Assembly: GCA_003508835.1 (NCBI GenBank) | Contig: PUFA01000068.1 | Span: forward strand, 5,270,001 to 5,334,000 | Source of the DNA: Eonycteris spelaea | Lineage: Eukaryota > Chordata > Mammalia > Chiroptera > Pteropodidae | Direction of reading: 5' to 3' | DNA: 64,000 bases | Part shown: in pieces, positions 55,229-64,000 of the stretch | Numbering within the stretch: position 1 is the first letter of the stretch | Layout: each line of letters opens with the position of its first letter | Notes under the pieces: generated by a model | Told to the model about the DNA's origin: nothing | The model's input: the letters and a program-made list of their open reading frames with translations, nothing else | The model's database searches: none | Position numbers and translations under genes: made by a program

Positions 55229-55800
55229 CAACCTTCTTACTCTGCATTTTACTCTACCTATCTCAACAAACAGCCAAAATGAGATTCCAATTCCACATGA
55301 AATCGTATTCTTAAAACCCTTCAATATCTTTCCAGTGCCCTAGGAGAAAGTTGGAACCTCTCTGCGTAGCATACAAGGTTCTTCAGGGTGTTGCACCTGC
55401 TTCATTTCTCACTGTTTCCTGCCCCTGCCCCCTTCCCATGGAGATCTACAACCAGAAGTAAGAACAATGAATTCCTAGTGCCCATGTGCTCTCCTCCCCC
55501 AACCCTATCACCATTTTATCTAAATCCACCCTAATTGCTCACGAGTAGCTCTCAGGGTTTGTGTCTGTTTTGGATCCTGCTACCCTCCCTTCTTCAGACA
55601 GAAGCTCAAGGCTTTAGCACTCCCAGATAAGGACTGCTCACCTGGCTAACTCCCAAAGACTATACCACATCATTTCTGTGCACTGTGCTTCAGCTACCTG
55701 GGATTCTGCTACCAACTGAAATGACATATGAGAAAGTACCCTGCACAGTCCTTAGAACATAGTAGTTGCTTAGTATGTGATAGTTCCCTCCCTCCATCCC
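55229..55800 (+). repeat. L2 LINE, 3' half
   Basis: aaacccttcaatatctttcc, agcatacaaggttcttcagg, ccttagaacatagtagttgc, ttagtatgtgatagttccct. The usual terminal TGAA is replaced by a TTCC tract. Confidence 0.65.
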
Positions 55801-55864
55801 TTCCTTCCTTCCTTCCTTCCTTCCTTCCTTCCTTCCTTCCTTCCTTCCTTCCTTCCTTCCTTCC
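55801..55864. repeat. (TTCC)16 microsatellite
   Basis: Sixteen perfect TTCC units, 64 bases, flanked by degenerate CCCT/TCTC sequence. Two frames over it encode Leu-Pro-Ser-Phe or Gly-Arg-Lys-Glu repeats and are artefacts. Confidence 0.97.
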
Positions 55865-57568
55865 TCTCTTTCTCTCCAGGAACCCTATTATTAAAGTGCT
55901 ATTGTCCTCATCCTGCCCCCATGAAGGCATCTCATGGCAGACTCTCTACTTGATCTGCCCTATGGCATATCTGAGAACTGTCAGGCTTCCTGCCCAAGTC
56001 CTGGATCCACCAAGAACGGGTCAAGTCCTAATGCCTTAGGTCAAGGTAGGTGCTACTTTAGGGTCTGGGTCTGTGGCTGCAAGTGGGTATCAAAGGACCT
56101 AGCTGTGAAGAGGGAAGGGGGCCCCCAATACGGCCTGCCCACACAACACCTTTTCCTGACCCTAGAGTCACTATAAAAAGAACAAGCTAGCTATTCTGGA
56201 AGCACTGTTCCATCTTCATAGCAATTCTATTTGTGTCAGCAGAAGAAAGAGAGTCGGAGCATCCCATTCTGGTATAATTGGCACAATTATCCCTTAAATG
56301 TGATAATTACAGTTTGATCATTTTGTAGGCAAAGAGAAGATTGGTTCCAAGATTTTCTTCTCCTTATTGGAACTTTCTGTGAGAAAACTGCTTATGTTCC
56401 AGAACCACAGGCTTCATATTTTAAATTCAAATGTGAATGTCTTCCAGTGCCTACCTTACCAAAAGAACATAAATTCTGAACTTTCTCTTTTGTGCTGCTA
56501 TATTTGGAGTGAACCAAGGCAATTGTCTAGATAATATAAGCCACAAAAGCTAGACCCTTTGCATGAGTTCATCGACAGCTTAAGAGCTGACTGTCTTGTC
56601 AGAAGATATACTGCCTTCTTGGCATCCATTTAGCCAAGGTGGTAACATAAATAGTGTCTCTATCAAGGCCTTGAATATAGAATAAAAGCTATAGTCACAT
56701 CACATCTGCAAGCTGCATAACTGGTTTGCCTATTCTGAATATCGAAATCCTATATGTGTGATTCAAGGTTTAGAACCTTATCATGGCTGCAAAAAGTTGA
56801 GAATAACCAAGCTCACCTATGGGCTAAACTATATACAGATTACTGTGCATATTATTTAAGCATAAGTATACATAAAACCAATTATAACCACCACAATGGG
56901 ATGGAAGGATATGTTCAGCATCAATGAAACTCTTTGACCCTTAGCCAGGTGTGTCTAAAGAAACATTTCCTATTTCTTCCTTTCCGGAGTCTTCATTTGC
57001 CATCCTGATTCTACATTATGATCCTTTTCTAGGTCACAGAGGGCCCATGTTCCATACAATCTGCCTTTAATGGCTACCTCCTGGTCTGGAGGTTCTGAGA
57101 ATTGCCAGTCATCTACAAAAGTTCCAAGTTCATGCCTTAGGTGCTGATAGAATCACTATATCGATATTTTTATGGTTCTAGTGGCCATTATTCCTAATGC
57201 ACCAACACGAATATCCATAAAATGCTCAAACTTAAAGAGGCTCACAATTCTGCTGGCCTTTCTGCAGCTGCTTGGAGCTCAGCAATGTCCCTTCTGTCCC
57301 TCAGGCTTCTAGAAGGAAGAGCACCACCTCCACGCAAAGTGCTCACTGCAGGAGTCTCCCACCACCCACAGGTCCTCTACCCAGGCTGCCCCTCACATCA
57401 CACGAGCATCCTGTCCTGACTGAAGCAGTCGGAGTATTGCAGTTTCTTAATTTTAAATTCTCGCATATCTAGCCTACACATACTCTCATAAATCTAGAGG
57501 ATACCCTTTGTCATTTCTAGGTCTTCCAGAAGCATATGTCCACTCGATCCACTTCAAAAAGAAATGGC
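55865..57568. other. Unique interval
   Basis: About 1.7 kb with no recognised repeat. 56180-56420 has balanced sequence with gataattacagtttgatcat. It is one of the larger repeat-free stretches here. Frames at 57222-57472 (65-66 codons, two phases) are not convincing. Confidence 0.35.
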
Positions 57569-57569
57569 C

Positions 57570-58128
57570 CTTCCCTCAAAAAGTTAAACATAGAATTATC
57601 ACATGGCTCTGAAATTCCACTCCTAGTTATATAACCCAAAGAATTGAAAACAGATACTCAAAACAAGTATGTGTTCAAATATGTTCATAGAGGCACTATT
57701 CATAATTGCTGTCCAAATGTCTATCACACAGATGAATAAATAAACAAATTGTGGTAAATACCTACAACAGAATATTATTCAGCCATACAAAGTAATGAAG
57801 TACTGATATATGTTACAAAGTGGATGACCTCCTAAACGTTAAGCTAAGTGAAAGAATCCAGACACAAAAGTTTTCATGTTGTATAATCAATTTATATGAA
57901 ATGTAAATATCCATGCAGATAGGGCTAGGGTGAGTAGAGAATGAGGAAAACCTGCTTAATAGGCAAAGGGTTTTACTCTAGAGCAATGGAAATATTTTGT
58001 AACTAGATAGGGGTGGGAGTTGTAGAACGTGGAGAATGTACTAAATGCTACTTACTGAACTGTTCACTTTAAAATGGTTAATTTTATGTTATGTAAATTT
58101 ATCTCAATAAATTATTTTTAAATTATTT
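57570..58128 (+). mobile_element. L1M 3' end, about 560 bp
   Basis: gttaaacatagaattatcac, atgttcatagaggcactatt, cagaatattattcagccata, ggatgacctcctaaacgtta, gaactgttcactttaaaatg, aatttatctcaataaattat. Complete L1M 3'UTR order. Confidence 0.9.
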
Positions 58129-58424
58129 TAAAAATAGTTCATTTAAACGTAAGTTAATTTAGATTTTAAATTTTTTAAATAAATTATTTTTAAGAAATTT
58201 TGTTTTTTTAAATTACAGAAGGAGTTACAGTCAAATAAAGACCTTCTTGATTATACGAGCTGAAAACAGAGTAAGGATGGCAAGAGTAAAATCAATCAAG
58301 GGCCCCCAAATCCTCCTCAAAGTGGTATAGATCAGCTCTCTGTGATGGCTTTGTGGAGTCCACGGCCCCTCTGGATAGCCTAAGGTCACGGCAGGGGAAG
58401 GCCTGAAGTAGGAGTCAGGGCTCT
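58129..58424. other. A+T-rich then unassigned
   Basis: 58129-58215 is A+T-rich L1-tail-like sequence. The rest has no recognised repeat. Confidence 0.4.
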
Positions 58425-58558
58425 GACTCTACAAAGCCAGCTTCTCTGAGCTTCAAACTCCCTTAGTTGTGAACCCAGAGAACCATCTCTCAGGGACATT
58501 GTGAGGCTTAAGGCAAACAGTGACTGTGAAAGCACTTATTGCCCCCTTAAAAATGCAA
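58425..58558 (+). repeat. MIR SINE, degraded
   Basis: tctctgagcttcaaactccc, ttagttgtgaacccagagaa, gacattgtgaggcttaaggc, tgtgaaagcacttattg. Confidence 0.55.
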
Positions 58559-58564
58559 GGTTTT

Positions 58565-58745
58565 CTCTGCAGTTCAGGGTTCAAATTCCAGCTTACTTGT
58601 AGGCCCCTGGACAAGTTAACCTCTCTAAATCTTGCTTTCCTTTTTACCTACCTTGCAGGATTGTGGTGAGGACCAGCAATTATACATGCAAAGTGCCTAT
58701 TGCTTTCTACTTACTTGCTCAGCCAATAGAAGCTATTATTAAATG
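58565..58745 (+). repeat. MIR SINE
   Basis: cagggttcaaattccagctt, ctggacaagttaacctctct, attgtggtgaggaccagcaa, tacatgcaaagtgcctattg. Second MIR in tandem. Confidence 0.8.
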
Positions 58746-59210
58746 GGTAGAACAGTTCCTGCAGGCAGGGGAGGAATAAGAGCAAGTGAGCAAAATGGGT
58801 GTGGAGGGTGAAGGTGTGTCAGCAGAAATGTTGTGACTAGCACATGATTATGAAAGCCCAAGGGAACCACGTGATTTTGGTGTGCTAGAAACGGTGTATG
58901 TGCCTCCCCTTCCCTCTCCCTAGCAGACAGTGCCAATCAATAGCAACAGTCTTTTCTGTTGTGCCAGGATGTGGCCTCACACTATATGATGCTTTGTTCT
59001 GAGCAGTCAGTTGAAAGGAGTTGTTATAAAGATGAAACCTGTTTGCCACCCTGTATTAGATGTTTTGTTTTCTTGAACAAATGGGGAAAAAAGAAAAAAA
59101 GAAAACAGCCTCTTGGAGAATGAGAGGCCATGTGTCCTTATGAATAGCTGTGATTTCACAACGTGTGTCCTGTGCCCATTGAAAATAAATGGTGGAGGAA
59201 GGTGACTTCC
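58746..59210. other. Unassigned sequence
   Basis: Purine-rich run at 59075-59110. No repeat recognised. Confidence 0.4.
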
Positions 59211-59214
59211 CTGT

Positions 59215-59408
59215 ATAGTGAGCAGCATGTTCAATTCTGAGCTCAACCAGTTGCTTGCTCTGTGATCTGGAACAGGTCACTTCAGCCTTCTGGACCTTAG
59301 TGTTCTCGTCTGTAAAACAGGAGCAATAATACCTGACTCACGGAGTTGCTAAGGAGTTCACATGAGCTAATGCTTATTTATGAAGGAGCTCAGATGATGA
59401 GGCAAGCA
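59215..59408 (+). repeat. MIR SINE
   Basis: gatctggaacaggtcacttc, gttctcgtctgtaaaacagg, agcaataatacctgactcac, ggagttgctaaggagttcac. Confidence 0.8.
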
Positions 59409-59848
59409 ACACCTGTATATCAATTCTTCAAGAAAGAACTGTGGTTGGGGAGAAGAGCACACAGGCCACGTGAGGCTTTGGTGAGATTGCCAGCATCTCC
59501 CATACCCAGGTGAGAAATTGGATCCCAAAGGTGAGGAGACCCTGAAATCCTATGAGATCTGAGGCACCAACCGCCGAGTGAGGAAGGCTTTCTGATCAGA
59601 TACCTTGATGCAAGCTGCACACGGTGTGGATTCCTTGTAGATCCTGCCAGAGATCAACCCTGGCCAGGGACTCTCAGAGTCTCCCAATTCAGTATCCAGG
59701 ACAGGGGACCTAAATGAAATACTTGGCTCTGACTCCTAAAAGTCCAGACAGAAGGACTAAGCAAAGAGCTGGCAAAGACCCTTTGTTTTCAATGCCACTC
59801 ACCAGCTGAATGCCCTTTGGAGATTCCTCTTTATGCATGGACGGTGTC
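59409..59848. other. Unassigned sequence
   Basis: No repeat recognised. Confidence 0.4.
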
Positions 59849-59849
59849 A

Positions 59850-60302
59850 AAGAGAACTTGAGAGCCAGCCCCACCTTTTCCAACCTCACTATCTGAATCC
59901 CTCTACCCTCAACCCATTGCCCCAGCCATTCCTTCAGTTCCCAGAAGAGCCAAGCTCTCTCACACTACTTCTTTTCCAAGAGTTGTTGCCTTTTGCACAC
60001 GACATACCCCACACCACTGTCCACCAAATCCATTTAACTAAACTACTCTTCTAATCATCTTCCAAACTGAAGTCTTTCCAGGGCTCCGTACTTTGGGTAG
60101 TATGATCCTCTCTTAGACATTCCCTCAGAGACCTATACATTTTCTTCATCAAAGTACTGATTACAGTACTAGATTGACAGCAACCTGAGGGCAGGATTGT
60201 GTCTTCTGTCTGTAACCTCATGGTTTAACACGGTGACCGGCACCATAAATAGTGTTCACTAAGTATTAGGAAAAACGGAATAAATGAATAACCAGTGAGA
60301 GA
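59850..60302 (+). repeat. L2 LINE, 3' half
   Basis: gttgccttttgcacacgaca, cattccctcagagacctata, attgacagcaacctgagggc, cagtgaccgg-like wording near 60232, gttcactaagtattaggaaa. Confidence 0.6.
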
Positions 60303-61498
60303 TACTAGCAGATATGATATAGCATTACAAAGTTATAATGTTTTAACAGTTCTTTTTCTTCCCCCTTTCCTTTTAATCATTCTTTCCTCTAATTCTAATA
60401 GCCGGCCCCCTACTACAATTCAGAAAAAAATTTTTTTCCTCAGATTTGTGGGGGATAGGGGTTGGTGACCATTTTCAAACTGTGATAAAATTTGATATTA
60501 ACATAAAGTAACACAAAGGGCTCCACTGACTCGAGAATTAACGAAAACTAAAAGGAGTTGCAGAACTGAGAACAAAGGATTGTCCTCTGTTCTGTCCACA
60601 TACTCCCTCTAGTGTCAACAACTCCAAGTAGCCCCCTGGGTTCTGTGTTGTCTCTCAATGCCTCAGTCGCCTGCTTTAAAAAATGCATTGGGATTTCTTC
60701 ACATCACCTATTCCAAGAAGAAAGGACTGACCCATGTGAGTCTCCTTGAAGTCACCAGCGCTATGGTCATAGTGGTGGAGCATCTCGTGCAATTGTGTCC
60801 AGCCTGGGTCCCCAGACCTCTGGGCATCAAAGGGAAGAGTATTTGGGTCCTTGAAAGGGTTCTAACATCTCAAAATGTCTAAGGAAATTGTGCCACCACT
60901 AGAGATGAAACTGGAAACCTCCAAAGAAATGGCAAGTGTGTTTGCCTTCAGCTGGAATTTATCAGCTTGGGTCAGCACTGCTTATCTCCCCACCCATTAA
61001 CTGGTAGTTATCTATGTCTTGAATCAATCGAATATGGGAAAATCAGCAATGGCTCCATACATGTGATTGGTAAAGAGTATAAGGTATGTTTAAATTGGGG
61101 CCTCATAAAGGTAAAAAAAAATAAAGTGGTCCTTCTTCACAATGAAAAAACCAGGACCCACTTCTCTGCTACCCTATTGGCCTCTGAGATACGGAAAAAC
61201 GAGGTTGCTTTTTCATGGCCAGGCCACCTCATCAGACATTTGAAGGAGAAATAATTCATTAGCCTGTACTAGTGAATGGCAAATAGTTATTTTCTAGAAA
61301 GGCACTCTAACTGGCTTTAATCAGTTTTGGCTCAAAAACTTTCAGTCTCCTGAAAATCTACTGTATGAAATCCAAATTCCTTAATCTTTTTTCTTTTTCT
61401 TTTTTTCCTCCAGTTTTCTCTTCCCCAGTTCTACCCAATTCTCCAAATAACTCTCATGCCCCAGTCTATCAGGTCTCCTCATCAAACTATGACTATAT
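60303..61498. other. Unique interval
   Basis: About 1.2 kb without recognised repeats. A 95-codon plus-strand frame (60967-61254) and a 74-codon frame (60658-60882) have no recognisable domain or exon context. Confidence 0.4.
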
Positions 61499-61499
61499 T

Positions 61500-61850
61500 T
61501 TGAAAATGTATTCATTCGTTCAGCACATATTTACCACAGGCTCATTATGGGCCAGGCATTATGCTAGGTGTTAGAGATAGCAGTGACAGATGTGTTCTCT
61601 ATGATCATGGAGGATACGCATTAGAAGTGTGGTGACATGGGAAGGTTGGGTTACTACAGGAGTCTATAACAAAAACATGAAATCTACATGTGGAGAAAGG
61701 GAGACTGCCTAAAGAGGTAGCATTAAGGCTGAGGTCTAAAGGATAGGAGGGAATTAACTGGGTGAAAAGGGAGGGGAAAGCGCTCCAGGTAAGAGAATCC
61801 CACGTGCAAAGGCCGCAAATGAGAAGCAGCAGGGAGATTACTAAGCATCC
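61500..61850 (-). repeat. L2 LINE, antisense
   Basis: tattcattcgttcagcacat, ttatgggccaggcattatgc, taggtgttagagatagcagt, aggctgaggtctaaaggata, gcaaaggccgcaaatgagaa. Continuous antisense L2. Confidence 0.85.
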
Positions 61851-62240
61851 TTGCTCACTCTATCCTCTTTCCTAGACCTCTTCTCTACAATCTTGATCTA
61901 ATAAAAACCCTTTAAAATGGGGCTTAAAACTTATCTATTATTCCAGATAACTGTAACCTTAAAGTATTATTTTCAGCTAAACTATAGGATTTATTTCTGT
62001 AATATTTACATGACAATATTCTATTATTGCCTTGTATGGACACTATTCTCCTAGTTATATTACACTTTCTTGGAGAGCAGAGGTTTTTGCCTATAGAAAA
62101 AAATCAAATAGTTGTTGGACTGAATTTGTTTCTTTACATTCCTCACACCTAGTCTTAAACCTAGCTGGCACTCGGATACTTCTTTGAAATTGAAAGGATG
62201 AAAATAAAAAATTTAAGTCCAAAGTAAGGCAATGATTATC
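61851..62240. other. Unassigned sequence
   Basis: 61980-62110 may contain degraded L2-type wording (acactttcttggagagcaga). Not called. Confidence 0.35.
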
Positions 62241-62290
62241 AAGAACTGTGAAGGGTTGATTTAAAAAAAAAAAAAAAAGAACTGTAAGGG
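62241..62290 (+). mobile_element. Possible micro-retroposon: poly(A) between near-identical flanks
   Basis: aagaactgtgaaggg (62241-62255) and aagaactgtaaggg (62277-62290) differ by one deleted base. They flank ttgattt plus about 16 A. This is the layout of an L1-type insertion almost wholly 5'-truncated, with its target-site duplication. Confidence 0.5.
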
Positions 62291-62330
62291 TCTGAGATCT
62301 TATCCTATTTGCAAGTATAAGTTAGCCTGT

Positions 62331-62358
62331 TGCAGTTGCATGGATGCAGTTGCATGGG
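62331..62358. repeat. 14-bp tandem duplication
   Basis: tgcagttgcatgga at 62331-62344 is followed directly by tgcagttgcatggg at 62345-62358 (13 of 14 identical). Confidence 0.8.
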
Positions 62359-62699
62359 AAGACATGAGGCTCCTTGGCCAGAGAAAAAGATGTAATTACT
62401 CATGGCACAGCAAGCAATATGAGTATCAGTTATTTGTGTCAGTTCCCTTGCCATGGGGGTGAGTAGATAGGCCCAGATGCGTGTCTGAGCATGCGATGGA
62501 TTGCATTACAGAGAGAAACCTTGAGGTTGGAAAACACAAATCTTTTATAGTGCGGTAAGCATGAAGCCTTTTACTCAGAGAAAGACACTATATTTCCTAA
62601 TGCTGTTTTTCATACAAATGTCTTTAAAAAGAGAGTCCATAACAAAGCAGAGACGGCCTGTGTGTGTGAGGCATGCAAAAACATGAGAGACCCATAAAG
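62359..62699. other. Unassigned sequence
   Basis: Nothing recognised. Confidence 0.4.
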
Positions 62700-62838
62700 A
62701 ATTATCTCCCAGCATTGAGCAACAGGGATTATTAATAAAAACAGCTACTGTTTCATGGGTGTTTATATGTGCCATGTACTATGCTCAATATTTTATATGT
62801 ATTAGCTCCTTCATTCCTCTCACACACTTATGAGAAAG
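62700..62838 (-). repeat. MIR 3' part, antisense
   Basis: ttattaataaaaacagctac, tatatgtgccatgtactatg, tattttatatgtattagctc, cttcattcctctcacacac. Confidence 0.7.
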
Positions 62839-63280
62839 TGTTAACAAATTTATGGGAAAATAGATTTATAAATTAAGACTTTCAGCATATAAATAATAGC
62901 AACAATGGAGATTTTAGAAAAACTCAGAAGCATTAGGGAGGCCTCAGGACCCTCTTGGTAGAATATGGCTGTCCCAGCTCCTGAGTTTATTTGCTATAAT
63001 TACATCCAAGCTTAGAAAATGATTAGTAATCCATGAATCCAAGTGTCAATTCCAGAAAAAGAATATGATTGCTGAGCTTTGGTCACATGGCTAATCAATA
63101 TTGTATTGTGTTGGAAGTTTTACAGTAATATAAAAAAAATAACCAGTATTAATAAATAAAGAGATATACTTTTTTATCATTACTTAATTTAAGTAAGTAA
63201 AATATTGTGTTCCACTTACTGGTCTGTATCTTCCAGTGGCTGTGAGCTCCTCCATTTAACAGAATTGTAATCATATTGGA
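62839..63280. other. Unassigned A+T-rich sequence
   Basis: Nothing recognised. Confidence 0.4.
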
Positions 63281-63284
63281 GACA

Positions 63285-63602
63285 CAGTTGACATTTGAAC
63301 AACATAAGCTTAAACTGCACTGGGCTACTTACACACAGACTTTTTCAATAAATACAGTCAGCCCTTTTATCCACAGGTTTCACAACTGGGGGTTCAATCA
63401 ACCTTGGACAGAAAACAGTATTTTTGCATTCTCAACGGAGTATTCCCAACTACAGGTGGAAAATACTATACTCTGCCCGTTGGTTGAATCCATGGATAGG
63501 AAGGGCCTACCAAGAGTCAAAGTTACATATAGATTTTCTAAAAGGCAGTAGTAGTCAGTGCCCCTAACCCACCTCCTCTTCAGTTGTTCCAAGGGCCAAC
63601 TA
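63285..63602. mobile_element. Composite Tigger-type MITE
   Basis: Outer inverted termini: cagttgacatttgaacaaca at the left and gttgttccaagggccaacta at the right. Within it, 63355-63513 is a second Tigger-type module with termini cagtcagcccttttatccac and gaagggcctac, and an internal ggttgaatccatggatagg. The outer sequence resumes at gtcaaagttacatatagatt. Nonautonomous: no transposase frame. Confidence 0.8.
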
Positions 63603-63639
63603 TATATAAATATGTAAGAATTTTTCTGTCACTGAGGGT

Positions 63640-64000
63640 TTTTTAATACTTAATGGTTGCATATTATTTCACTTTGGGGCACTTCTGCAAGTTACTGAAT
63701 TACTTTAAATATTGAAATTTGGTCCGATTTTTCATTATTATAAATAACATAGTGAGGGCTATAAATTTTAAAAAATCTTAGCTATAGATGTGATTATTTT
63801 TTCTTAGGATAGATTCTTAGAAGAGAAATTCTGGCTATTCATTTTTTAGAGTTTCATGTATATTATTAAATTGCTTTCCAAATATGTTGTAGTAACTTAC
63901 ACTACTGCCAGCAGCCCGAGTGGCCCTATCTGTCTGCGTATTTGCTAGTATTGATTATTATCATTTTTTAAAAAAAGTTTTAGCCATTTATAATTCCTAT
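63640..64000 (-). mobile_element. L1 3' region, antisense, cut by window end
   Basis: aggatagattcttagaagag, aattctggctattcattttt, aaattgctttccaaatatgt, acttacactactgccagcag, then a pyrimidine-rich L1-like end. It runs off the right edge. Confidence 0.65.

Noticed and set aside
55709..56039. Frames with Leu-Pro-Ser-Phe and Gly-Arg-Lys-Glu repeats
   Set aside because: They translate the (TTCC)16 microsatellite and have no coding meaning.

Overview
The window looks like nuclear DNA of a placental mammal. It is A+T-rich, strongly CpG-depleted, has no operon-like gene packing, and is filled with decayed mammal-wide repeats: MIR, L2, MER5, MaLR LTRs, Tigger and Charlie-type DNA transposons, and old L1. 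I found no Alu, rodent B1/B2, carnivore SINEC, horse ERE, ruminant or whale SINE, or vespertilionid bat Ves copy. That argues against a typical primate, rodent, carnivore or ruminant locus. A laurasiatherian with few young SINEs is possible but not shown. No protein-coding exon, RNA gene, CpG island or promoter could be supported. The longest open frames (about 140 codons) are undistinguished, and several lie inside or antisense to repeats. This is best read as an intergenic or deep-intronic segment.

Layout. 1-4.6 kb: LTR fragments, including a MIR split by an ERV-type LTR and an MLT1 LTR, then a pyrimidine-rich tract. 4.6-15.6 kb: many MIR/L2 fossils separated by unique sequence, with a tandem pair of AP-1-like motifs near 8.9 kb. 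15.6-21.9 kb: LTR and L1-rich block, with an L1 split by a hAT element (17.86-18.09 kb) and a rearranged group of L1 pieces (19.7-21.9 kb). 21.9-29.1 kb: mostly unique, with MER5A, a MIR pair in inverted orientation, a Z-DNA-prone tract and a perfect hairpin at 28.3 kb. 29.1-35.1 kb: two antisense copies of one LTR family, the first carrying a nested hAT and a long TG tract, plus long L2 copies. 35.1-45.3 kb: an unclassified dispersed repeat, an L1 ORF2 remnant, MIRs, L2 and an MLT1 LTR. 45.3-59.4 kb: three L1 remnants, MIR/L2 and a pure (TTCC)16 tract. 59.4-64 kb: L2, a possible micro-retroposon, a composite Tigger MITE and an antisense L1 at the edge.

Because there are no genes, there is no gene cooperation to describe. 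What can be read is the order of insertions: MIR and L2 are oldest, MaLR LTRs, L1M and DNA transposons interrupt them, and microsatellites grew inside several of these. Family names rest on remembered consensus motifs, not on a search. Strand for repeats is the strand on which the family consensus reads forward.
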